Of a stretch of DNA of 41,303 nucleotides, positions 26,450 through 33,697 are shown piece after piece; positions within the stretch are counted from its first letter, which is position 1; each line of letters starts with the position of its first letter. The DNA comes from Eubacterium sp. (GTDB lineage Bacteria; Bacillota; Clostridia; Peptostreptococcales; Anaerovoracaceae): the NCBI GenBank assembly GCA_021769965.1, contig JAETRU010000026.1:1-41303 (forward strand), in the 5' to 3' direction. The translations under genes and the position numbers were made by a program. The notes below the pieces were generated by a model. The model did no database searches. It saw only the letters and a list, made by a program, of their open reading frames with translations, and was not told where the DNA came from.

Positions 26450-28447
26450 CTATTCTCTGTACAGGTATACTTTACCGCCTTTCTTGATCTTCTTGCCCGC
26501 TTTCGGATACTGGTCCACCACATTAAAATCTTTGGATCCGTCTGTCTTCGGCGTCACCTTGTATTTCAGACCGTAGCTGCCCAGAATGCCGATGGCATCG
26601 CTGTAGCTCTTGCCTGTCACGTCGGGCACGTAAACGTACTCGGCTTTCAGTTCTTTTTCTTCTTCCTTGGTGTACTTCGGGTTGATACCCAGATACGGCA
26701 GGGCGTTTTCCAGAAATTCCTTGGCTATCGGCGCCGCGGTGGCGCTGCCGAACTGAACGCCCTTCGGGCTGTCGACAACTACCAGAACTGTCAGCTGCGG
26801 ATCATCCATCGGCGCCATGCCGATAAAGGACGAACAGGTATCGCTGGAATACTTTCCGTCTTCGGACGGTTTATCCGCCGTACCGGTCTTGCCGCCGATA
26901 CGGAAGCCCGTGATCTTGGCGTTGCCGCCGCCGCCTTCGGATACGACATATTCCATGATCTTTTTCATATCGTTGGCAGTTTTTGACGAGATGACCTTGC
27001 GGATCTCCTTTGTCTCGAATTCTTTGACTGTATCGCCTTCGGAATCGGTCAGTTTTTTGACTACCCGCGGCTGCATGAGAACGCCGTCATTACCGATGGC
27101 GCAGACCGCGCTGACCAGCTGGATCGGCGTTACCGCGATGCCCTGTCCGTAGGACATGGTAGCCAGCTCTACCGGCCCGATGATGTCCTTCGGCTGGACC
27201 AGCGCCGTAGCCTCTCCCGGCAGGTCTATATTGGTCAGACTGGTGTCGGTGATGCCGAACATTTCCAGATAATCATAGTATCTGTCTTCGCCTATGGCCG
27301 CGGCCAGCTGGATCTGCACCGGGTTGCAGGAATTTCCCACAGCCTGGATCAGGGTCTCGGTACCGTGGCCCACGGGGCTCCAGCAGTGCAGGGTCACGTT
27401 GGTGCCCGGCACGGTGTATCCCACGTTGCAGGTATAGGTCTTCGTCAGGTCGGTCACGCCTTCTTCCAGCGCGGAAGAAGTGGTGATCAGCTTGAATGTG
27501 GAGCCCGGCTCGTAGGTGTCGCTGACGATGGGATTTCTCCACATCTGGTTCAGATAGTCCACCTGCTCGGCGTCGGACATATCGTCAAAGACTGTCTTTT
27601 CTGCCTTGGAGGCTGGTTCGGTCGGCTCGTTGGGATCAAAGCCCGGGGTGGTTGCCATGGCCAGCACATCGCCTGTCTTCGGATCCATGACCAGACACGT
27701 GATCCTGTTTGCCTTAGTCTCTTTCATGCCGTTTGCAAGGGCGTTTTCAGCATAATGCTGCAGCACCTCGTCGATGGTCAGCACCACGTTGAGTCCGTCT
27801 TCCGCCTTGTAATAGACTTCCTCTCCGTAGGCCAGTTTGTTTCCGTTAAGATCGGTATTTTTGATCCATCTGCCGGCAACGCCGCTTAAGTATTCGTTGT
27901 ACTGGGCTTCTACGCCCGCTCTTCCCTCATTATCGTCGTCTACCCAGCCCAGAAGCTGAGACGCGAAGTTTCCCAGCGGATAGTACCGCTTGGTGTTTTC
28001 GGCGATCTCGATGCCGGTGATCTCCAGATCCTTGACCTTGTCGCTGGTGGCTTTATCCAGATATTTGGCGATCTTGATCAAAGCCTGATCTTTGACCAGT
28101 TTTTCTTTGACCTCTTCAGCTTTCATGTCCAGCAGAACGGCCAGTTTGCTGCTGATGTCGTCCAGCGACTCGCCTTTATAGTTTTCTTTGATCTGAGCCG
28201 GACGCGCCCAGACTGTATAACAGGCCGCACTGGTTGCCAGCGCTTCGCCGTTTCTGTCATAGATCGCTCCTCTTTTGGCTTCCAGCGGAATATCACTGGT
28301 CTGCTGATTGATGGCCTTTTCACTGTATTCTTCTGCCTTTACCACCTGGATCCACGCCAGCCGGAAGGCCAGCAGGATCAGCAGCAGACAGAGCACCCCG
28401 AAGGTGATGATGATTCTCTTTTTATTTCTTCCGCTTACCTTTGCCAT
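26450..28447 (-). CDS. Class B penicillin-binding protein, SpoVD/FtsI type, with PASTA domain
   Basis: 665 residues. A short basic cytosolic tail and one membrane helix (11-35) are followed by the PBP dimerisation region and the transpeptidase. Active-site motifs are STFK (316-319), SCN (373-375) and KTGT (about 520). One C-terminal PASTA domain (about 603-665, YVPDVTGKSYSDAI) is the feature that points to SpoVD-like rather than plain FtsI. It cross-links septal or cortex peptidoglycan with an SEDS partner such as the FtsW here. GGGAGAAAG precedes the ATG. A terminator hairpin stands between it and ftsL. Confidence 0.92.
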   Translation of the reverse strand: MAKVSGRNKKRIIITFGVLCLLLILLAFRLAWIQVVKAEEYSEKAINQQTSDIPLEAKRGAIYDRNGEALATSAACYTVWARPAQIKENYKGESLDDISSKLAVLLDMKAEEVKEKLVKDQALIKIAKYLDKATSDKVKDLEITGIEIAENTKRYYPLGNFASQLLGWVDDDNEGRAGVEAQYNEYLSGVAGRWIKNTDLNGNKLAYGEEVYYKAEDGLNVVLTIDEVLQHYAENALANGMKETKANRITCLVMDPKTGDVLAMATTPGFDPNEPTEPASKAEKTVFDDMSDAEQVDYLNQMWRNPIVSDTYEPGSTFKLITTSSALEEGVTDLTKTYTCNVGYTVPGTNVTLHCWSPVGHGTETLIQAVGNSCNPVQIQLAAAIGEDRYYDYLEMFGITDTSLTNIDLPGEATALVQPKDIIGPVELATMSYGQGIAVTPIQLVSAVCAIGNDGVLMQPRVVKKLTDSEGDTVKEFETKEIRKVISSKTANDMKKIMEYVVSEGGGGNAKITGFRIGGKTGTADKPSEDGKYSSDTCSSFIGMAPMDDPQLTVLVVVDSPKGVQFGSATAAPIAKEFLENALPYLGINPKYTKEEEKELKAEYVYVPDVTGKSYSDAIGILGSYGLKYKVTPKTDGSKDFNVVDQYPKAGKKIKKGGKVYLYRE

Positions 28448-28483
28448 ATCTTTCTCCCATTATTCCTTTTATATGAATAAGAT

Positions 28484-28521
28484 AAAAAGCCAGACGGGTC
28501 CTGCTATGAAATTGTCTGGCT
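28484..28521 (-). terminator. Terminator-like hairpin between ftsL and the PBP gene
   Basis: On the minus strand AGCCAGAC (28521-28514), an 18-nt loop and GTCTGGCT (28495-28488) ending in TTTTT (28488-28484). It lies in the 134-nt gap inside the dcw cluster. The long loop weakens the call, but stem and T tract fit. Confidence 0.65.
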
Positions 28522-28581
28522 GTTTCTTTTATGAAATTATCTTCTGTTACACGTGCTCACCCTCATTATACTGTGAGACGG

Positions 28582-28908
28582 TTAATTATATGCCTGCTCT
28601 TTGATGACCATGGCGAAGTTGCCATCCGGCGCGTCGCTGTCCTTCAGATAGACACATTCTCCTTCGCTGGGATATACCATGCCTAATTTTGTTGTCGCTA
28701 CCTTCTCTATATGTTCAATATTGTTGGCGCTTTTGATCTTGACGCTCAGGGTGTCGATCTCGCCCTGCACGGCCTCGTTTTCACTGATCAAAGCGTTGTT
28801 TTCCACTCTCAGTTCAGCTGCATAAGCTGTCACGACTACCATGATGATACAGATCAGCCCGATGATGACTGCTCCGAACAATATTCTCTTTTTTTCCTGC
28901 TGTCTCAT
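28582..28908 (-). CDS. ftsL: FtsL-like cell division protein
   Basis: 108 residues: a basic start (MRQQEKKR), one membrane helix (about 9-30), then a coiled coil (about 32-70) and the short motif LGMVYPSEGE typical of the FtsL/DivIC group. These proteins bridge FtsQ and the septal synthase at the division site. Sequence is poorly conserved in this family; position between rsmH and the PBP gene supports the call. GAGGTG is about 10 nt before the ATG. Confidence 0.82.
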   Translation of the reverse strand: MRQQEKKRILFGAVIIGLICIIMVVVTAYAAELRVENNALISENEAVQGEIDTLSVKIKSANNIEHIEKVATTKLGMVYPSEGECVYLKDSDAPDGNFAMVIKEQAYN

Positions 28909-28959
28909 TGTCTGTGTAACACCTCATTTTTTCAATCTATGCTTTTTATACTTTTCTGT

Positions 28960-29895
28960 TTACAGCTTCTCGCACACGCGCAGCTTGGCGCTGCGGGAAC
29001 GCGGGTTATGTTCCAGTTCTTCCTCTCCCGGAAGGATAGGTTTTCTGCTGATCCTTCTGACGTCGGGTTTTTTGCCGCAGACGCAGACGGGAAATTCTTT
29101 AGGACAGGTACATGGGTTTTCCCTGCGCACCATAGTCTCTTTGACAATGCGGTCCTCCAGAGAATGAAAGGAGATCACGCAGAGTCTGCCGCCGGGATTG
29201 AGGACATCACAAAACTCTTCCATAGCCCGTTCCAGCTGCCCCAGCTCGTCGTTGACCTCGATCCGGATGGCCTGAAAAGTCCGTTTTGCCGGATGAGGGC
29301 CTTCTCTTCTCGCTTTTGCCGGGATCGCCGCTTTGATGATGTCGACCAGCTCACCGGTGCTTTCAATGGGCTTCTCTTTCCTTGCGCCAGTAATGAAGGA
29401 AGCTATGCGGGAAGCCCATTTTTCTTCACCGTATTTAGAGATGATTCGTGTCAGTTCCTCTTTGCTGCAGTCGTTGACCACATCATAGGCTGTATACGGG
29501 TCGTCCTGATTCATCCGCATGTCCAGGGGGGCATCCTGCATGTAGGAGAACCCTCTCTCCGCATTGTCCAGCTGGAAAGAGGAGACGCCCAGATCCAGAA
29601 GGGCGCCGTCGACGCCGTCCAGATCCAGTTCCTTGAGGACTGATCTTATATCTGAATAATTGCTTTGTACGAAATATTTTCTGCAGGGGTACTCTGCCAG
29701 CCGTCTGGTGGCCGCGTCCAGAGCGTCTTTGTCTCTGTCGATGCCGATGAAAATGCCGTCAGCGCTGAGTCTTTCGCAGATATGCATGGCATGTCCGCCT
29801 CCGCCAAGGGTCCCGTCCGCATAGATGCCGTCCGGCCTGATATTCAAATTGTCTATGCATTCCTCCAGCAAAACGGAGGTATGTCTGAACTCCAC
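28960..29895 (-). CDS. rsmH: 16S rRNA (cytosine-1402-N4)-methyltransferase
   Basis: 311 residues from GTG 29895. RsmH methylates C1402 in the decoding site of 16S rRNA. Motifs: [13 protein letters not shown] at the start, the SAM loop [30 protein letters not shown] and [14 protein letters not shown], ending in [15 protein letters not shown]. The frame reaches a TTG at 29913, but GGGGAGG lies inside that extension and sits correctly for the GTG, so I prefer the GTG. It is the second gene of the dcw cluster, 46 nt after mraZ. Confidence 0.95.
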   Translation of the reverse strand: MEFRHTSVLLEECIDNLNIRPDGIYADGTLGGGGHAMHICERLSADGIFIGIDRDKDALDAATRRLAEYPCRKYFVQSNYSDIRSVLKELDLDGVDGALLDLGVSSFQLDNAERGFSYMQDAPLDMRMNQDDPYTAYDVVNDCSKEELTRIISKYGEEKWASRIASFITGARKEKPIESTGELVDIIKAAIPAKARREGPHPAKRTFQAIRIEVNDELGQLERAMEEFCDVLNPGGRLCVISFHSLEDRIVKETMVRRENPCTCPKEFPVCVCGKKPDVRRISRKPILPGEEELEHNPRSRSAKLRVCEKL

Positions 29896-29941
29896 GGCTC
29901 GTCCTCCCCGCAATTATAGTTTTCTATATATTAGAAGTTAT

Positions 29942-30373
29942 TTAGAAGTTGTATTTCCGCAGGGCCGCGGCGAAGTCCTTCGTATCCATCTTGCTTTCGT
30001 TATCAGGATCTTCCCACTTCTCCCGGCTCCATACTTCTATCTTCTTCATCGCTCCCATGGTGACCAGATCCTTGTCTATGCCTGCGTAGTCCTTCAGCTC
30101 TGTCGGAATGACGATCCTGCCCTGTTTGTCGAACTCCAGATCTGTCGCGTTGGAACAGAAGTGGCGGATAAAAGCTCTGATCTCCGGATCGGACTCCGGA
30201 AGCTCGGCGATCTTGTCCATCTGCCGTTCCCACTCATCCATGGTATAAATGTACAGGCACTCGTCCAGTCCTTTGGTCAGCACACATCTGCCGCCCAGCT
30301 GGTCTCTGTGCTTGGAAGGCACGATCATCCGGTTCTTGGCGTCTATGGAGTTGTAATATGTGCCCATGAACAT
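29942..30373 (-). CDS. mraZ: Transcriptional regulator MraZ
   Basis: 143 residues beginning MFMGTYYNSIDAKNRM, the family's start, with a perfect AGGAGGTG before ATG 30373. The frame extends to 30478, but that part contains the promoter and is not coding. Two AbrB-like SpoVT domains are visible, each with a conserved R-x-x-P strand: NRMIVPSKHR (about 14-23) and QGRIVIPTELKDYAG (about 84-98). MraZ forms rings and represses its own dcw operon by binding repeated TGG boxes, which are present upstream. Confidence 0.95.
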   Translation of the reverse strand: MFMGTYYNSIDAKNRMIVPSKHRDQLGGRCVLTKGLDECLYIYTMDEWERQMDKIAELPESDPEIRAFIRHFCSNATDLEFDKQGRIVIPTELKDYAGIDKDLVTMGAMKKIEVWSREKWEDPDNESKMDTKDFAAALRKYNF

Positions 30374-30430
30374 GTGATGCACCTCCTGCATGATCCTGTA
30401 TTGTACTGATACCTGTGCATTCTTATTTTT

Positions 30431-30480
30431 CCTCCATTTTACACCACTAGCCCCCACTTTGCAAGTTTTATTCCCCACTT
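30431..30480 (-). promoter_or_regulatory. MraZ operator: phased TGG boxes over the promoter
   Basis: Minus strand AAGTGGGG (30480-30473), then three 10-nt units in perfect phase: AAAGTGGGGG (30460-30451), CTAGTGGTGT (30450-30441), AAAATGGAGG (30440-30431). TGG recurs every 10 bp, with the outlying box two turns away. Known MraZ sites are TGG(G) direct repeats at 10-bp spacing. The boxes cover the spacer and the -10 element, as expected for repression. Confidence 0.75.
30436..30464 (-). promoter_or_regulatory. Promoter of the dcw cluster (P-mraZ)
   Basis: Minus strand TTGCAA (30464-30459), exactly 17 bp, TAAAAT (30441-30436). The start site would fall near 30429, leaving a leader of about 55 nt before mraZ. 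Confidence 0.8.
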
Positions 30481-30530
30481 ACATGGGAATTCTCTTCACT
30501 TTTTTGCTTTTTCCCCCTTGTCTTGGGGTC

Positions 30531-30575
30531 AAAAAAAGAGTTCAACACAACATCTTGTGCTGAACATCTGTTTTT
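30531..30575. terminator. Hairpin terminator upstream of P-mraZ
   Basis: GTTCAACACAA (30540-30550), CATC, TTGTGCTGAAC (30555-30565), one mismatch. On the minus strand it ends in seven T (30537-30531), the stronger side; on plus it is followed by ATCTG and five T. It would stop minus-strand transcription before the mraZ promoter. Confidence 0.75.
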
Positions 30576-30791
30576 GTACCAGATTTTCTCTTGTGATTCC
30601 GGGGCCGGTTTCTGCCGCGGCCCGTAACATCTTTACGGGTGATCCCGGCTATGCACAAAGTGTTCCGGAGCCGCATATGATAACAGTACCTCGACATGAT
30701 CGGGCAGACCGCCGCTGGCAGCCGCAGCTCTGCCGGGCACGGCATTACATAGCCCTGAGCTATTGAATCATGAATGTGAGGTAACAAATCT
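30576..30791. ncRNA. Structured intergenic region, candidate RNA or leader
   Basis: Rich in inverted repeats: CCCGTAA/TTACGGG with a CATC-type loop (about 30621-30638), and a long imperfect rod with GGCTATG (30647-30653)/CATAGCC (30748-30754), GTG/CAC, CCGG/CCGG and AGC/GCT pairs inward to 30671/30727. An alternative hairpin is GGCAGA/TCTGCC (about 30704-30734). On minus it would end at the terminator at 30531; on plus part of it would be the leader of the cysteine-rich gene. I match it to no known RNA family. Confidence 0.35.
30656..30682 (+). promoter_or_regulatory. Possible sporulation (sigma-K/E-like) promoter
   Basis: CATATGATA (30674-30682) fits the CATA-NNN-TA -10 of sigma-K and related factors; CACA lies about 16 bp upstream, fitting a loose mACm -35. 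It is about 110 nt before the cysteine-rich gene. Short motifs like this occur by chance; weak support. Confidence 0.3.
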
Positions 30792-31934
30792 ATGAATATG
30801 TGTAATGAATCGACAGTCTATCTGACTAAGGTCTTCTCGGATCTGACAGCCCAGTCCTGTCCACTGATGAGCCAGCTGGACGCGGATCCCCGCGACTTTA
30901 ATCAGCAGCTGACTCTTCTGGATGACCAGAATGACAGATGCGGCTGCGGCTGTAATTGTAACTGCTGCGGGTGCAGCAACTGCGGCAGCTGCCAGTCAGC
31001 TTTTGAAATCACCGATGACACCGACTTTGTCATCGAAAGCACAGAGGTCTTCGTATCTGACTTTGACCTGTCAGATCCAGACTCTCTGAAACCGTGCAAT
31101 GTGACAGTAAACGGAATTCCGGTAGACAACATCGATCTCTTTAACGAAAGATACATGGCCGCTACCAACGACCTGATGTCCAGAGTCGGAGACTGCGAAT
31201 GCATGAAGCGCGGCCGCTCTACAAAGGCATTCCTGCTGATCAGCGGCGCCGGCAGCTGGAACGCCCGGCTTACCATCGTCCTGCGGGGCAGCGCTTTCGG
31301 CTGCAGCGGATGCAGACGGTTCAAACTGGTACTCGTAACGAAGAACTGTGTCACCATCGACATACCGGGCACCAGTTCCTTCTCCTCTGACATCTGCCTG
31401 CCATGCACCACCGGCGGCATCGCGCCAGTCATCAACTTCTCCTTCAAGGCCAAGGCAAGACTGCTGAATCCTGTCCTGCGTCCTGCCTCGGGTTCTTCTC
31501 AGTGCGCTCTTCATCTCTGCGGTACTCTGATCACAGAACCGGAAGCGGAGATCCAGGTGACCAGACAGACCCTGTTCAGAACTACAGCGGAAAGTGTAAA
31601 TATGCCTTGTGATGATCTGGCAAAATGCCGTCAGGCATCCGGCAGATGCGAGAACGGCGAAGATGACGATGATTCCCGCGCCTTCCGTCTGCGGGGCAGA
31701 TGCTGTGATGACGGCCGCGAGGAAGAAGATGAGGAAGACTGTCACGGTCACAACCGTGACCGCGACCGCGACTGCGGCTGTGATTCCGGCTGCAGCAGAG
31801 AACACAGCGAAGTCAGACGCGGCAGAGATGACGACAGAGATGACGACTGTGACTGCGGATGCGGAAACAGAAACCGCAGATCCTCCCGGTCCATCTCCTG
31901 CCAGTGGAACGGCAGCTGCGGCTGTAATTTCTAA
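30792..31934 (+). CDS. Cysteine- and aspartate-rich protein of unknown function
   Basis: 380 residues with about 36 cysteines. I do not recognise a family. Three parts are visible: an N-terminal segment with nine cysteines in 18 residues (50-67, CGCGCNCNCCGCSNCGSC); a middle part (about 70-270) with alternating hydrophobic strands that looks like folded beta domains, with scattered C and CxxC pairs; and a low-complexity tail (about 276-380) of D/E/R with CGC, CCDD and DCDCGCG clusters. No signal peptide or membrane helix. Composition suggests a cross-linked or metal-binding structural protein, for instance a spore coat or exosporium protein. GAGGT precedes the ATG; a strong terminator follows. 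Confidence 0.7.
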   Translation: MNMCNESTVYLTKVFSDLTAQSCPLMSQLDADPRDFNQQLTLLDDQNDRCGCGCNCNCCGCSNCGSCQSAFEITDDTDFVIESTEVFVSDFDLSDPDSLKPCNVTVNGIPVDNIDLFNERYMAATNDLMSRVGDCECMKRGRSTKAFLLISGAGSWNARLTIVLRGSAFGCSGCRRFKLVLVTKNCVTIDIPGTSSFSSDICLPCTTGGIAPVINFSFKAKARLLNPVLRPASGSSQCALHLCGTLITEPEAEIQVTRQTLFRTTAESVNMPCDDLAKCRQASGRCENGEDDDDSRAFRLRGRCCDDGREEEDEEDCHGHNRDRDRDCGCDSGCSREHSEVRRGRDDDRDDDCDCGCGNRNRRSSRSISCQWNGSCGCNF

Positions 31935-31986
31935 GACGGCTGACGCCGCCGTCCGCCCGGCTTTGACCGGCCGGACGGCCAGAAAG

Positions 31987-32023
31987 ATCAGGGGGACGGC
32001 CCGCGGGCCGCCCCCCTGATTTG
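31987..32023 (+). terminator. Strong GC hairpin after the cysteine-rich gene
   Basis: ATCAGGGGG (31987-31995) pairs with CCCCCTGAT (32012-32020), with CGGCC/GGCCG inside and one A-C mismatch, followed by TTTGAT. A very stable stem that ends the cysteine-rich gene's transcript before the next promoter. Confidence 0.8.
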
Positions 32024-32074
32024 ATAATCGGGATATCTTCCGCGGTTTCGGAGCAGGGGCGGTTTCTGAAACCG

Positions 32075-32103
32075 TTGACAAAGAATATGCGTCAACTTAT
32101 AAT
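32075..32103 (+). promoter_or_regulatory. Consensus sigma-A promoter of the M1 peptidase gene
   Basis: TTGACA (32075-32080), 17 bp, TATAAT (32098-32103): a perfect consensus. The transcript would start near 32110, which excludes the upstream ATG at 32106 as the translation start. Confidence 0.92.
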
Positions 32104-32147
32104 TCATGTATAAGAAAATTCTGATAAGGGTAATGGGAGGAAACGAT

Positions 32148-33650
32148 ATGAAAAAATCCGGATATATCATATGGACAGCTGCTGTGATCGCGCTGAGTCT
32201 CATTTTGCTGGGCGGCTGCGCCGACGGGAAAGAGAACCTTTCCGGCGCCGTTTACGCGGATTCCTATGAAATGGATCTGCATCTGGATACAGAGCAGAAA
32301 ACTTTATCTGGAACAGCGGATATACATTTTACGAACCGTACCGACGGCGAACTGGAGAGAGTCGTCGTGCGCAACTATCCGGCTTCTATTCTAAAAGAAC
32401 TGAAAAAAGGCTCTGCGGAAATCAGCGCAGTGACAGCGGAAGACGGTTCTCCGCTTTCCTTTTCTGCGGGAAAAGATCCTTCTGTGGTGACGGTGGAGCT
32501 GGGCGGACAAAGCCTTGCGCCGGAGGAGTCCGCGGTCATCAAAGTTACCTACAAAACGGATATCCCAGAGGTCAGAGACCGGTTCGGCGTTTACAGAGAA
32601 GGAAAGGATGAATATTATCTTCTGACCTTCTGTTTCCCGATGCTCTCGGTCTTTGAGGACGGCAAATGGAATGACAGCCCTTATATTTTCGACGGAGAAT
32701 CCACTTACAGCAAGGTCTGTGATTATAAAGTACGGTTTGAAGCGCCAGAGGATTTTCTGGTAGCGGCAAGCGGCAATGAGACGACGACGGAAGCCGGCGT
32801 GACAGAAATCAAAGCGGAAAATATGCGGGATATGTCCATTATCGCGTCTAACAACATGGAAGTGCAGACGGACACAGCCGCAGGGATCAGAATCAACAAT
32901 TATACGTTCAGGCATCCGGGTTATGACTGGATAGATACTTACAACGAGCTGACCATGGAGTCGGCAAAAGAATCCGTAGAAATGTTTACGGAGCTGTTCG
33001 GCGCATATCCTTATGAGGAATTAGATGTGATCCAGTGCGCGGACGATGGCGGCATGGAGTATCCCGGACTGATCCTTATCGGACTTCCCGATGTGGACCC
33101 GAGGGAAGGCCTCATGAAAGGTATGGAGAACCAGGGATCAGGTCCGACTTTGTGTCTTCTGGTAGCCCACGAAACTGCCCATCAGTGGTTTTACGCGGCG
33201 GTAGGAAACGACCAGTATCAGGAGCCGTGGCTGGACGAGAGTTTTGCCAATTACTGTGAGAACGGGATCTACGGACTGGCTTATCCGCCGGCTCTGAAAC
33301 GGGCGATCGAGATCCAGGAGGCTGCAAGCGGGCAGGAAGTCTGTCTGGGGTGGGGCTCCGAAGAGGAAGTGGAAGAATTTCTGCCGAAAGAACCGGATAA
33401 GATCAATCAATCTTATGAAGCCTATAAAAACAATACAGACGACTACGGATGGATCGTATATGAGCAGGGCGCGCAGTTCCTGTTTGAACTGCGGAAAGCC
33501 ATGGGAGATGACCGGTTCTTCTCTATGATGCGGGAGTATTACAAAACCTACTGCCTGAAAGAAGCAGCCGGAAAAGATTTTGTCGACCTGATACACAAGT
33601 ACGATGATTCCAAAAAAGTACAGCGCGTCATAGATCGTTACATTGCCTAG
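32148..33650 (+). CDS. M1 family zinc aminopeptidase, lipoprotein
   Basis: 500 residues from ATG 32148, which has GGGAGG upstream; an earlier in-frame ATG (32106) overlaps the promoter. A lipoprotein signal ends in LLGGC with Cys24 as the lipid anchor, so the enzyme faces outward. The zinc site is HETAH (341-345) plus Glu364 in WLDESFANY, and the substrate motif GGMEYP (301-306) replaces GAMEN. An N-terminal beta-rich domain precedes the catalytic domain; the C-terminal part is short. It should trim N-terminal residues from peptides. Single gene with its own promoter. Confidence 0.9.
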   Translation: MKKSGYIIWTAAVIALSLILLGGCADGKENLSGAVYADSYEMDLHLDTEQKTLSGTADIHFTNRTDGELERVVVRNYPASILKELKKGSAEISAVTAEDGSPLSFSAGKDPSVVTVELGGQSLAPEESAVIKVTYKTDIPEVRDRFGVYREGKDEYYLLTFCFPMLSVFEDGKWNDSPYIFDGESTYSKVCDYKVRFEAPEDFLVAASGNETTTEAGVTEIKAENMRDMSIIASNNMEVQTDTAAGIRINNYTFRHPGYDWIDTYNELTMESAKESVEMFTELFGAYPYEELDVIQCADDGGMEYPGLILIGLPDVDPREGLMKGMENQGSGPTLCLLVAHETAHQWFYAAVGNDQYQEPWLDESFANYCENGIYGLAYPPALKRAIEIQEAASGQEVCLGWGSEEEVEEFLPKEPDKINQSYEAYKNNTDDYGWIVYEQGAQFLFELRKAMGDDRFFSMMREYYKTYCLKEAAGKDFVDLIHKYDDSKKVQRVIDRYIA

Positions 33651-33697
33651 AACGCGCTTGATTTCTGCCCGGTTTCCACCTGAGGCATTTCATATAT

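Noticed and set aside
30374-30478. N-terminal extension of mraZ to 30478
   Set aside because: This part contains the promoter and operator boxes; the perfect AGGAGGTG and the family's MFMG start place the real ATG at 30373.
30542-30787. Minus-strand frame of 81 codons upstream of mraZ
   Set aside because: No ribosome binding site, runs into the terminator hairpin, and has no family resemblance; the hairpins explain the sequence better.
31071-32081. Minus-strand frame of 336 codons opposite the cysteine-rich gene
   Set aside because: Alanine/valine-rich antisense of the GAC/TGC-rich coding strand, running through the terminator at 31987. The plus frame has the ribosome binding site and structured composition.
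32106-32147. ATG at 32106 as the start of the M1 peptidase
   Set aside because: It is 2 nt after a perfect -10 box, so it would not be in the transcript; ATG 32148 has a good ribosome binding site and starts a lipoprotein signal.
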